A stretch of 59,394 nt of DNA from Beroe ovata. Lineage: Eukaryota > Ctenophora > Nuda > Beroida > Beroidae. A program made the position numbers and the translations under genes. Positions 45,946-57,799 of this stretch are shown here, in pieces. The stretch lies in the NCBI GenBank assembly GCA_946803715.1, contig CAMPET010000169.1:4301-63694 (forward strand). The letters run 5' to 3'. Under the pieces are notes generated by a model. The model was given only the letters and a program-made list of their open reading frames with translations, was not told where the DNA came from and did no database searches. Within the stretch, counting starts at the first letter, position 1. Every line of letters starts with the position of its first letter.

Positions 45946-48900
45946 ATGGGAGATACTGAAATTCTTTGCAACAACTGGTATGTTCAGGAACATCAAAAAC
46001 TATCTGACTATCATGGTATTTGACCTACTGTGTTCAGTGTTCCGAGTTGTTGCTAGCACTATAATTGAAACTCTGAACTTATTCAATAAAGCTAATACTC
46101 TAATAGTAATACTGAATTTCAGCAAAAGGGACATTCCAGCGGCTAACGCAGACCTTCATCTGACCCACTGTCTTAAGTTTATGAAACTATGTGAGCTCTG
46201 CAATGACCCATATCCAATAAGAGAATTCGATCAGCATTTACTGGAGGATCACCAGGAGGTCAAATTACTAGATTAGTTTTTGAGAAATTGATCTTCATCA
46301 AATAATTTTATTCAATACCACTGACCAATGTTTTTCAGTTACTTATCGTAACTTCTTAAAATTCTATTCGTGGTCCAGGTTGAATGTGGGAAATGCAAGC
46401 AAGTCTTTCAACAAGGAGATGAGGATGTTCATAAGGTTAAACAACTTTGACACATAATAACATCGTTTATTGATGTCCAATGTCTATCTGCTATCGCAAT
46501 TTCTTCTTGGCCACAATTCATCAATATAGAGGTATAAATATCGGCATATACATTCTACAGAGACATTGTATAATGGTGCCTGTTAAGTGTGAGTACTGCC
46601 AAACAGAGTGCCCAAAGAAAGACATAAGTCATCATTTAGAACGTTGTGGGACAAGAACAGATAATTGTGACTTTTGTGATGAAAGAGTCATGCTTAAAGA
46701 CATGAAAACACATGTGTGTCATACTAGGTAAAGTATTTCTATCAACTGCTATCTAAATATCATCATTTTGAATTGTTTATCACAATGCTTTCATTTTAGT
46801 TTGTCGATAACACCTAATTATTAAACTTTCCAGGACTCAAGACACTTCAGCTACTATACATTCCGATCACACTTACACTCAAAATACATCTGACATTTCC
46901 AAGCCAAGGAATAATCAGTTCATAGACGAGCTAAGATCATACCAGCCTCCTTCTACAAATATTGGTAGGTTCAGAATTTAACTCTATTCAATCATATCCT
47001 CTAGTTCTTATTTCCAATACAGGTTTCAGAATGAGGTAACGTTACCAATATATAACTGTGTTATCTTTTCAGGAGCAGAGTATCTTGATGAGCTTATATC
47101 AACTACACATTTCGACCCTATAAATGGTAAGCATGCTAGGTATTATTATACATCTTAGTAAGTTTCTTAGCGGTTCTAGGTAGGTATACTTGTATCTTTT
47201 ATACATTTACACTTTTCACAATGCGCCGATGCACATCATGAAGCACAAAATGTAACATTTTAGAGAATTATAATAGGTAGCATGCTAAGATAGTAAGATG
47301 AATGCTGTTTTCCAGACAAATCATGACACGAAAACAGAAAAGTCGCGTTGCCTTTACAGTAAAAAACGATGCCGTCGTAAGATAGAAACTGTTTTCGGCA
47401 GTCAATGAGTTTCGGCAGTTAATGAGTTTCGGCAGTTAATGAGTACCACCTATTCAGGAAGCATCGCACGTGTATTGATAGGTCATTTCTCAACTGTGAG
47501 GTGGTAACGAATGCTGTACGGTATTTCACCGTCATCTTACCCCCAGGTTCCACAGTTGACCTGGACGCTGCTCTCGCTGCTCAGTTGGCTCACGATGATC
47601 ACAGGAGCGCAGAGAAAAAGAACGATTACACTTCAGGTTAGGACAAATGCAGCTATGGTTACCAATGCTATGGTTACCAATACCAATACTTACCAATGCT
47701 AAGGTAACCAATTACCATTGCAATTTTGTTGAATGCTTTGGTTGCAAAATATGGGATGAGATGTTCGTGGTAGCTAACTTAAGGTCGTTTTAATAGAATC
47801 TGAGTAGCAGAAATCTGATGCGAATTGCGATCAGGGGGCTGGCAAGCCCCCCGCGGCATCTGTAGGGAACGTTGACCGTGCGAGCAAAAAGGGCCCGAAG
47901 GGCCCTTTTTGCGAGCTCGCTCACCGAGGCGGCCCGAAGGGCCGACTTGGTGAGCTTTACGCGTTTATGTAACGCGCGGAAAGCTGTGGAGCTTGCCAGA
48001 CCCTACTATATGTTTTTGCGGATTAGCCGAATTTCGACTATCAATTACACCGCTCATATTTGTCTGATTGCCATGNNNNNNNNNNNTATTTTTTCCACCC
48101 AGCCTGGCCGCGAAGCGGCCTAAAAAGGCATAAGGTGGTTAGGAATTTGGAGATTTTGGTGAAGATAGTGGGGTTGGTAGGATGGTCGTATGCGGTATGC
48201 GGTATGCGGTGGTCCCTCCTTTATAAAACATGTGGGCCGGGGCTATTTTCCAGTTAATTATAAATGGTTTTGTGCGCGCGCGACCATTTCAAAGTGTTTC
48301 ATAGAAACCACTCCGCACGCAATTGCATGCGCGCAATCGCAAAGTAAAAGTTTGAACCAATTTTATGAAATGCGCGTCGTCGTAGATTGGCCGTTGGAAT
48401 AAGGCAAAAAGATCGCGCAATTAGCAATGCGGCCCAATTACAAATTAGCCAGACCTTAGGTTTTAAATTTTAACCTGATTGCTTTTAAAGGCTGGGTGGA
48501 AGTATAACGCCCGCCTGTCGGGAATAACGGGCGTAATTCTTGTTATACATTTACACTTTTCACAATGCGCCGATGCACATCATTAAGCACAAAATGTAAC
48601 ATTTTAGTGAATCATAATAGGTAGCATGCTAAGATAGTAAAATGAATGCTGTTTTCCAGACAAATCATGACACGAAAACAGGAAAGTCGCGTTGCCTTTA
48701 CAGTAAAAAACAGTGCCGTCGTAAGATAGAAACTGTTTTCGGCAGTTAATGAGTTTCGGCAGATAATGAGTACCACCTATTCAGGAAGCATCGCACGTGT
48801 ATTGATAGGTCATTTATCAACTGTGAGGTGGTAGGTAACGAATGCTGTACGGTAATTCACCGTCATCTTACCCCCAGGTTCCACAGTTGACCTGGACGCT

Positions 48901-51900
48901 GCTCTCGCTGCTCAGTTGGCTCACGATGATCACAGGAGCGCAGAGAAAAAGAGCGATTACACTTCAGGTTAGGGAGGTTAGGATAAATGAAGTTATGGTT
49001 ACCAATGTTATGGTTACCAATACCAATACTTACCAATGCTATGGTTACCAATTACCATTGCAATTTTTTTGAATGCTTTGGTTGCAAAATATGGGATGAG
49101 ATGTTCGTGATCGTTTTAATAGAATTTGAGTAGCAGAAATCTGATGCGAATTGCGATCTACTATTAAATTTCTCTGAATCATAGACTCACAGGCGACAAT
49201 AATTAATTTCATAACTATCCCCAACTACTACAGTTATTAATGAAGGTCTTAGGATAATGGTTATCTTAGCACTTAGAAGTGCCAGTATCTTTATCTCATT
49301 GAAATGATGGAATACGTCTGATCTATTGCAGTATTGTACATATCTATACTATATATAGTTCATAGTACCTATCCAGTGTATGATACATGGAGTTATACTC
49401 CTCTATCATTGTCCAGGTGCGGGACAACAGATTTTACTCACATTTATTGTGTTACTGTGTCAGTACATTGTGCAATGACTGTAACTTTCTAGCAGTATGC
49501 CGATATGCCGGCATGTCGTTCCTTCTGTTGTTTTTGCGTTACATTCTGGATTGTTTTAGGAGTGTCGATAGCGCGTTCCTTGACGACCATTTCGAAGGTT
49601 CGGTTCTCAGAACGGACCAGGTTGTCTAATGACCCACCTTCGGAATATTCAAATTATCAGAGTGAGAAGAATCTTCGCCGGTTTTATTTTTGCGGAGTGT
49701 TATGCACAAATCGAATTTAAGCCCTGCAATTACCACCGAGCGAAACAATCATGAAGACGGATCATAATATATTATTTTCGGTGTTTGGTTACAGAGAAGT
49801 GTTAAAATAAAGACAAAAGTTTGCGAAACTTGGAATTAATATCATTTCTCGAATAAGTTATAGGCTTCTGCACTGGGAGGTTTCGTGAGATTTGTGACTC
49901 CATCAAACGTCGTATTCTTAACCATATTTTGGAATGCCATCTTGGTATTGCTAGTTGCGTTTATCTTGTTATCTATAATTAACCCACCTTGCCATCCCAA
50001 TAGCTGGTATTACCTTCCTTAGTATGGAACTACTGGAACCAGACACTCAACATCATGATGAACCATCTAGCCCACTCTCAGTCGAGGACGTGTTAGACCG
50101 TATCCAGGATCGGTTCTCATTCCGAGGTGTGTGTGTCATGGTCCTCATCATGACTGTCCATCTGTCGAGTGTCTTCTCCATCCAATACCCCATATACGGT
50201 GGATTCATACCCTATTCCGAGTGGAAGTGTGTGGACGGAAGTGGGCGGTGTAGTATCAGGATCGCTGGTTACTCCTTTGCCAACTCCGAGTCACCCTACA
50301 ACAGGAAATCGTTGTGTGGTCAAGAGGGCGACGCGGCTCTGGTAGAGGGAGAGGATTTTGTGTGGGATGTTGCTGGGAATCGGACATCATTCGCTCTAGA
50401 TTGGGGTCTGTATTGCAGCTCAGAGTACAAGGCAACACTCCTCAGTTCTCTGTACTTCGTGGGCGCCGTTATCGGTCTTCTTACCGGAAACTTCTTCTAC
50501 GATACATTCGGCCGCCGTAAAGTTTGTGTGCTGGGATACTTGTTTGAGTTCACCTTTATGATGCTCATTAGTACCGCTCCAAACCTTGCAACTCTCATGG
50601 CTTTCCGAGTATTTGGAGGAATTGGGACGTATCTGGGTCTGTCTGGCATGTATGTCTACATATTGGAATGTACAGCGTCAAAGTGGCGCGCGTTCATCAG
50701 TTCTCTGTTAGCTGTGATGTGGGGTATTGGAATTTTGGCATTCGCTCCTACTCTCTCCTATCTCATCCGAGACTGGAGACTCCTCTCCTTGGCAGGTGGA
50801 ACTGGGATGTTTTTCACTATCTGCACCTGGCTCATTGTCCCACCCTCACCCAGGTTTTTGCTGGAGAATTGTGGAGATGAGAAGGGAGCGAGGCAAAGTC
50901 TCGAGCGGTTTGTCCGATTGTTCGGCGCAGATGATCTGGTCACGATCAAGAGTCTAGAGTTAAAATGCACAAAAAAGGCTGAGGATGAAATGTCGTATCT
51001 ACAGTCACTCCGCGATTTCGTGGCGTACAGTGAAATGTCCATCCAGCTCGCTATCCAGGTCTTCCAGTGGATGATAGTGGCATTCCTGTACTTTGGCTTT
51101 ACATTCGGGTGGAGCAAGTTGGGTAGTAACATCTACGTGAGTTACGTTTTTGCTGGGAAAGCTGAGATAGCTGCCGCCCTGGGATGCTGGTTCGGTCAGA
51201 GTGTATTTGGGAGGAAACCCACCATCATAATATGTTTCTGTGTCGCTGCTTCCTCCTTCCTCCTTGCTCTTGTACCTGTCAGTTTCGGAACTGATGTCCT
51301 GACTATGGAACAGTTGATGTGTCTGATTGGGAGCATGTTTGTAGCAGGGGCATGGGGAACTCTGTACCTCTATGTCACTGAGCAGTCACCGACACCTCAC
51401 AGAGGCAAGATGGCGGCAATCTGCTCGCTTGGTGCGCGGCTCGGCTCATTTGCCGGTCCTCAGGCCAGTTTACTCTTCAACGTGAATAAATCGGGTGCGC
51501 TCGTCATGTTTTCTGTTCTGGCGTTTGCTGCGGGCATCGTGACCATACGTCTCCCGGAAACGAGAGGGTTCCAGTCGCCGAGTAGTGCTGCTGAGGTGCA
51601 GCGAAGGAAGGATGAGAGCGGGAAGAAGGGTGGTCTGCGGGCACTCTTTTCATAAGGACGGTAAATTTTAGACGATTATATACAATAGATTTTTTACAGT
51701 TTTATTATCATATTAGCAGCTGACCCTCATCTTTTGTACTACAGAAAAATATTTTTGCGTTATTTTCTTTTACGATTAATTTCAGTGACCGAATTTAAAA
51801 TTCTGCTTTTTCTATTTCCCGAATCGGATCATTCAAATGAAGCGCATCATTCAATATGAAGCGTTGTACAATGTACATCCATGTGAATGAAGATGACTTG

Positions 51901-53562
51901 CATTTTAAACAAACATAAAATACTACATTTGTCATTGTATCAGCTTTGTGTCACATGTATCATAGGAAATTTATGTTGAAAGTTGTTATTCATTTCATCA
52001 CAATAGGGTTATTGGTTCCTTAGCTCCCATCTCACGCTAGTGTATTTCCAATGCTATCCTCAATACCCCAGCTTGTGACAGTGAACCCGATGTCCATATT
52101 TTGCGGAACGCGCGGGGTTTTTACCAATGATCTTCCCAGCGCGCACTGATTAACTATCATGCGCGCGCATGCATGATATGCGCGCCGCGCGCACGTTTAA
52201 GCTAAAATTCAAACAGTTTCCACGACGCTCCAATGACCAATCAATTTCAGAGTCCGTGTTTCCCTGCGAGTTCTGCGATGCAGTTCTCTCTATGGAGGAT
52301 CTCATGATACATCAGGTACCTACTTGATATCCCAACAAAATCTGATGTTAAATTATTCATTGATCTTTCATCTTTAGCCACTCAAATATTAATTTCAGAC
52401 GGCTTGTTATGAATCGTACCAAGCAAGTAGTACAAACCAGCAGCAACATCAACAACCAACGTTCATGAACGAGGTAGAATTAAGAATTATAAAGCAACAG
52501 GCACCGGTTAAAATGTCAATTGATAATTGACCATCTTCTACAAGACATTGACTTGCGCATTTTCAGTTTGGAGAAGAGGAAGAATACATTCCATGCGAGT
52601 ATTGCTGCAAACAGTTCCCATTCCATCTAATCGGTCAACACCAGGTTGGCGACGTGCAACTTTCAGATCGTGCATTGGTAACAAAATTTGAAAAATATCA
52701 AAATAAGAGATTCAAATTTCACAACTTTGTTCTTTTCAAGTCCGGTTGCACGCCTACAAGAAAAGTTCCCAGTTACACAGACATGTTGACTGAAGACCGT
52801 CCTAACCCCGAGATAACACAGCGAGGGAGAGGGGTGGGAGGTGAGACAAGGGGAAGGAAGTACAAACCACAAGTCCGGTCAAAACCTCCTGCTCGACGTG
52901 AAAACCACCAACCTGCCCCTATCCCATTGATAAACAAACCCCAATTCACCCGCTCAGATACTCAGAAAAAACAATCGGCTCGTCCGGGAGCCAATCCAAA
53001 ACCCAGTCATCATTCACCAGCGACAAGTTCTATAGAGAAGAAACTTGGCGATATCAGTATCCGTGCCACTAAACTAGAAAGAGGGGTTATTCCCAAACCC
53101 ACGTATACGGCAGGACCCAAGGGTAAGGAACGAGCCAGGAATGCCGCTGGGAAAACTAACAGTAATTTGAATGATTTGGACCGGACCTCGACATCCAAAG
53201 AGGTTCCTGCCGTGGTAGTTCCAAAGCGGAAAACGAATGCTAGCCACCTGAAGTGCAAAAGCCAGTCCTCCTCAGACAACAACGCGAATTCGCCAGACGA
53301 CCCTCATATGTGGCCGAAACCTGCACCAAAAACACTGAACATGAATCCTATGTTATCAGGAATTGCAATTGGGAAAGAACCGAAGGCTACCAATGGGGGC
53401 CTACATGATGCGAACGACTTTGCGGGCACCAGTAAAGAAACGAACAAAGGAAAGAATGTTTCCACCAATGTTCCTACGACAGCGGACAACCTCAAAACTC
53501 GGCAGAACATACTCAATAAATATCAGAAGAGTGGTAGAGTCAGCAAGAAGACTCTGGAATGA
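45946..53562 (+). CDS. TRAFD1: TRAFD1-like TRAF-type zinc-finger protein
   Basis: Resembles TRAFD1/FLN29, a cytosolic negative regulator of innate immune signalling in vertebrates. Exons: 45946-45977, 46123-46258, 46379-46435, 46561-46727, 46834-46964, 47073-47126, 47547-47636 and/or 48878-48967, 52251-52315, 52399-52473, 52567-52644 and 52741-53562; all joins keep phase. It opens MGDTEILCNNCKRDIP, with paired Cys/His modules (CELC-x-H-x-DH, CGKC, CEYC-x-HHLERC, CDFC). A UIM-like helix (LDAALAAQLAHDDH) is in exon 7, and two later modules read PCEFCDAVL and PCEYCCKQF. The last exon is basic and low complexity, with RGRGVGGETRGRK and a KKTLE end. Exon 7 is present twice (phase 1-1, 90 bases, one N/S change), either as a real in-frame duplication or an assembly artefact. 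An intronless SLC22 gene lies in the intron before 52251. An AATAAA at 53641 marks the 3' end. Confidence 0.88.
47199..47832 (+). repeat. Direct duplication including TRAFD1 exon 7, copy 1
   Basis: From TTATACATTTACACTTTTCA to GATGCGAATTGCGATC, repeated at 48543-49158 with scattered substitutions and small indels. Contains exon 7a (47547-47636) and three GTTTCGGCAGTTAATGAG-like units. Confidence 0.92.
47833..48542. mobile_element. Mobile-element insert between the two exon-7 copies
   Basis: GC-rich unique sequence with a strong hairpin at 47883-47911 and 12 Ns at 48076-48087. Its blocks GGCCCGAAGGGCC and CCGAATTTCGACTATCAAT recur inverted at 19615-19890, so it belongs to a dispersed family. 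The terminal GGCTGG/CAGCC-type motifs near 47836 and 48490 may be parts of inverted ends, but I cannot define a target-site duplication. Confidence 0.65.
47883..47911. repeat. GCAAAAAGGGCCC hairpin
   Basis: Thirteen-base perfect arms (GCAAAAAGGGCCC and its complement) around the loop GAA. A very stable stem within the mobile insert. Confidence 0.85.
48543..49158 (+). repeat. Direct duplication including TRAFD1 exon 7, copy 2
   Basis: Second copy of 47199-47832; carries exon 7b (48878-48967) with AAAAAGAGC in place of AAAAAGAAC. It lacks the short GTAGCTAACTTAAG stretch of copy 1 and continues into unique intron. Confidence 0.92.
50024..51655 (+). CDS. SLC22-type organic ion transporter, nested in TRAFD1
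   Basis: A single exon of 543 codons, the normal length of SLC22 organic cation/anion/carnitine transporters (major facilitator superfamily, plasma membrane, 12 helices). After a cytosolic start (LSVEDVLDRIQDRFSFRG) comes helix 1, then a Cys-containing extracellular loop with an N-glycosylation site (GNRTS), then DWGLYCSSEYKATLLSS. The loop between helices 2 and 3 has the MFS signature DTFGRRKVCVLGY; later PPSPRFLLEN and, near the end, LPETRGF are family hallmarks. Substrate cannot be told from sequence. It lies in the same orientation as the host TRAFD1-like gene, in its longest intron, and has no introns of its own. Confidence 0.92.
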   Translation: MELLEPDTQHHDEPSSPLSVEDVLDRIQDRFSFRGVCVMVLIMTVHLSSVFSIQYPIYGGFIPYSEWKCVDGSGRCSIRIAGYSFANSESPYNRKSLCGQEGDAALVEGEDFVWDVAGNRTSFALDWGLYCSSEYKATLLSSLYFVGAVIGLLTGNFFYDTFGRRKVCVLGYLFEFTFMMLISTAPNLATLMAFRVFGGIGTYLGLSGMYVYILECTASKWRAFISSLLAVMWGIGILAFAPTLSYLIRDWRLLSLAGGTGMFFTICTWLIVPPSPRFLLENCGDEKGARQSLERFVRLFGADDLVTIKSLELKCTKKAEDEMSYLQSLRDFVAYSEMSIQLAIQVFQWMIVAFLYFGFTFGWSKLGSNIYVSYVFAGKAEIAAALGCWFGQSVFGRKPTIIICFCVAASSFLLALVPVSFGTDVLTMEQLMCLIGSMFVAGAWGTLYLYVTEQSPTPHRGKMAAICSLGARLGSFAGPQASLLFNVNKSGALVMFSVLAFAAGIVTIRLPETRGFQSPSSAAEVQRRKDESGKKGGLRALFS

Positions 53563-56500
53563 TCATTTGTTAAATAATGTTGTTCTTTAATCTTGATCAT
53601 GCATGTTGATAATGCTACATTTTTGTTAAGTTTTTCACGTAATAAATGATGTTCGTATAGTTCTTATCACTTTCGAAACAACGTGGTTTATTTCGGTAAG
53701 TGGTAACGTGTGTTGGTCAAATATTATATGTCAAGGTCGGCCAACATTCCCGGAAGTGAACATGAACTCAGCTAAATAATTTCCAAGGTGCGCGCGCGGG
53801 TTGGATCGACAATGCGCGCGTCAAGCAAAATGCTAAGTTGTACACTGGTGGTATGAGATTTTTTCTTTCGCGCGTTACAGTCACTAAGGTACACTACCAG
53901 ATATTGGAGACAAAAGAGGTTGGGGATACAACTTACAAATCACGTCTCCATTGATACTGGCTACATGCATATTTTACTTCTCTATTATTCATTGTTCAGT
54001 CCATTTCAATATGGGCGGGGTTTCTATCAGAGTGAAGGTAAAACGATAACCAGATGGCAGGAGCTTCATGATAGCTACCTTTAAACGGTGCTAGTCATTG
54101 TTCTTTGTGAATAGTAGATGTGCAAACATATTACTGAAAACTTGGATTATAGGAATTCGTGAACGAAGTGGACTACTATTGTCCATTAAGTCAGCTGATT
54201 ATAAAATGTAACGAGTGTGCCACCGTGAAGTGGCGATTGCTTTGATTGGTGCCGTGGATCAATCATCACAATTTGTACAATCTGGTATGGCCCGATTAGA
54301 GATGTACTACATACACAATGTGCTGCATACACAAACACGTTACCGTACATTATCTTAACTATTTTTCCAATCTAAGTATTCCGAAAATCACGTAAGAATG
54401 TAATCATCCCTAAATGAGATATTCCCAACAGCATGTGCCGACTATCTGGTAACTTCGAGAATTTCCACTATTATAATACCCGTGTATGTGTACAGAGATC
54501 CAGAAGGCAGAAACGATCACAGTTATATTCTCAATAGCGTTCATGCGTACAGAAATCATCACATTACAAACACAAGTCATCGATTTAGTTCAATGAACCA
54601 GTAGTGTCTTGTTACTATATGGTCATTCGGCTATTTCGCTGCTTTCCGTAAGTGAAGGAGTACGTTTTGGATACTGGACTGACCAAAATGATGCTAATGT
54701 GTGATAGTGTTCCGGAGAATTTGTGTGTGTGTGAGTGTGTGTGTGTGTGACACTCAAGCACTATTATAAACACTATCGCTAATGGACCTATATAATGTGT
54801 CGCGGTCCAATAGTCACACCTTTTCTTTGTTATAGTGTTACACGGCCCAGTAACAGCATTGAACTGATCTAAAAACAAGCAATCTGCATTTACTATGGCG
54901 TACAGAAACGCACAAGCACACTACACACAGAGTGTCACACACAACACACACACACACACAGACACAGGTACATAAACACACAGACAGACACACAAACACA
55001 CACATCCCAACGCATGCATACATGCATACAACCAGGCAAAGAAGCGAGCGTTCTGAGAATGTAACATATCGGGCTGGCAGCCAAGATAATTGTGATTATC
55101 CCTTATATGGATATTTATGTGTAATGGGGAGGGAGATGGCTCCCTCGCCCTGCCCAACCACTATGGTTGAGTGGGTTATAGTATAGAGAGCTCTATAAGT
55201 TGGCGTTTGTACCATGTATGGCAGTACTTTCTCCTAACCTTACCATTTTGGTGAAACATGAGTGTAACAGATGAGTGTGCCACTGTGACAGCAAATTAAG
55301 TCTGAGTATTTGAGTAACGAGTGAATGTAATCACAGTGTGTATAACGGGAAATACATGATAATATACCAATCTGTGGTTTGAGTAGTTCATACACGACTT
55401 CAGATTGAAGTAACACATGAAGACTCACTCACTCACTCACTCTCACTCACTCACTGGAATGCTCACATGTAAAAAAGTGTGACAGTTAGTAACAGACTAT
55501 ATACACACTCGATGACTTAATGTGGACTAAGAAAGCGACCTGTCGTCACAAATCATAGTAGAAATAATGTCTTGTGCGTATGTATGTATGTATGTATGTG
55601 TGTGTATCTATGTGTGTATGTGTGAGTGTGTGATATACTATGTCCGCACACTGTATACACTATACACCCGCCAGTCGCCACGTTATCCGGCATACAGTAC
55701 TTATTACGATACAATGATACGATAAATGTACAAGGTAAAGAGGCAACGACTTTCTCTCGAAGGCCCTCTTTCAAACTATGGAGTCGAATAAAAATGCCGG
55801 TATTTTAAAATTGTTATTATATTATAATTGCATTATAATTGTATATTTATGCTATATATCACAGGGAAAAACATCTAGTATCGTAAGTGCTTGCCCACAC
55901 ACACAGCAGCACACACGAAAACACATCAGTCATATCCATCTCTGTGTAGGAGACAAATTCACATGTATACATTTGTGTACATAAAACACACGCTGCGTGT
56001 GTATATCAGGATACTTCTTTTGTATTCGTTGTATTCATTCAGAGCAATGGTATACACACAGCAACGCATACATATACATGATTTTGTATATATTTGTATC
56101 TCAAATACACATACTAAATATATCAAAATTCAAAATATTTGTAATAATAATGTTGATCTACGTATTTGCGGCAACGGTGCGCGCGCGTACGTGTGTGTGT
56201 TACACAGTCTGAAGAATGTTGAACACTGTAAGGAATGAAGATGTATTTCACACACAAAATAAGAATGAGAGAAAGGCAGAAAGATATGAAGTACAAGAAG
56301 CAAGTTAACACCAATTGATTGTAATCACCGAGTTAGTCAATCGGTTCTGTTACCGATAGAAAACAACTTATATATCCGATAAAACAACATCAACAACAAC
56401 ACTGTATACGATTAACACGCTCCTCCCACTTCTTGTGCTAATTGGATGGAACCTCATTAGCACGCTAATTTAACATCTAATTAACTCGGTGTTATGAGTC

Positions 56501-57380
56501 ATTAATTAGTTATACTGGGTGTCAAGGAGTAGAATTCCATTTCCTCTTAATCTCAGAATCAGTCATGCACATGTGTGTGTGCGCACTATAAATTTAGTGT
56601 TTATCATCATGACCCTAAAAACAATTTTACAGTAATCACACTCAGGTCAGTATAAGATTATTGTGTGTGTGTGTCGACTTATCACATCTACAACGTAATT
56701 ATTTTGACTTTAATAGTCCGTACTACTTCTTTGACATTATGTAACCGATTTAAGTTTCACTTTCGTTTCAAAACATTCTTCAAATCTAACTATTTTATAT
56801 ATTCACCAATTTTACTCCACGTTTTATAGAGAATGGTTCAACAAGGTTTGAAAACTTTTTTAAAACATAAAAGTGTCCATCAAGCGTCAAAAGTGTTACA
56901 AAGCATGTTTATACATCAGAATAACTGTCAAATTCAGTTTGAGGGAATAATTTACTCGTTCAATGCCAGTGTGACGTGTATCTATAAAAACAGTGTTATA
57001 CTTGTCTACAAATTTGGTTACAATAATAATTGGGGAGGCAAGCGTTATTCATGCAAATTGCAAAATAATTAAAACGTGGTGAAATGTTGAAGGTACCAAA
57101 TTCAGATGTAAGAAGTCACGAGTTGATTGTTATACATACGTTGACACAAGCTGCACAGGGCTGCTTATTGAGACTGAAGATGCAAGAAATGGCAAGGCAG
57201 GACGGCTTGGCGAGTGAGAGTTGCACGCCAGTATGCCCTGTGGCAGTCCCTTGGGCCTAGGACCCACCACGAGCCACGATCAGCAGCCACCCACACTCAA
57301 GCCGGCACCGGCCCACTACCCACCACGACTTACACACGCACACGAATAGACCACACATTGTAGCTAGAGAGGAGACCAAG
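53563..57380. other. Microsatellite-rich intergenic spacer
   Basis: About 3.8 kb without a supportable gene. It holds a poly(A) signal for TRAFD1 (53641), TG/CA arrays at 54722-54748 and 54938-55010, a CTCA array at 55424-55455 and a GTAT/GTGT array at 55575-55635. The 3' part must include the 3' UTR of the minus-strand G-beta gene. An 80-codon open frame at 56833-57072 is not convincing. Confidence 0.6.
53641..53646 (+). promoter_or_regulatory. Poly(A) signal AATAAA of the TRAFD1-like gene
   Basis: A canonical AATAAA lies 79 bases after the TRAFD1-like stop codon, in the expected place for 3'-end cleavage. Confidence 0.6.
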
Positions 57381-57799
57381 TTAATTCCAGATCCTGAGGT
57401 AGCTATCCCAGCTGCCGGTACAGACTGCCATACCATCAGAGGTGATACCCAGGCAACTGACTCTATTCTCGTGTGCCGCGAGGACGCCCACCCTGTCAGC
57501 CAGCAAGGAGTCCCACACGTTACAGTTGAAATCGTCGTATCCCGCAAAGAGGAGACGTCCACTCGTGCTGAACCCAACACTCGTGATACCGCAGATGATG
57601 TTCTCGTTACAGTACGTCTTCAACTCCTGGTCCGATCGGATGTCGAACAGACGACACGTTGCGTCATCGCTACCCGTCGCGAACGCGAGCCCGTTAGGGA
57701 AGAACGAGACTGCGTTAATATCGCTCTCGTGACCCGTAAACGTCTGGGTGCACATTCCATTCCTGATGTCCCAAACCTTGGCACTGGCATCACAAGCTC
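57381..57799 (-). CDS. GNB1: Heterotrimeric G-protein beta subunit, last coding exon
   Basis: The terminal exon encodes about 139 residues of WD40 repeats nearly identical to animal G-beta 1-4: [56 protein letters not shown], and the end [11 protein letters not shown]. This covers roughly the last three blades. The protein is the beta part of G-protein beta-gamma dimers at the plasma membrane. A clear acceptor (CCGCAG) precedes 57799 on the minus strand, in a codon split after one base. No upstream exon is found in 57800-59394, so the rest of the gene lies past the window end. GNB1-4 subtype not decided. Confidence 0.93.

Noticed and set aside
54932-56238. Several His/Thr/Cys-rich open frames
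   Set aside because: They are translations of CA/TG and GTAT microsatellites.
56833-57072. 80-codon open frame starting MVQQGLKTF
   Set aside because: Short, AT-rich, no recognised domain and no splice context; it lies in a microsatellite-rich spacer. Probably chance.
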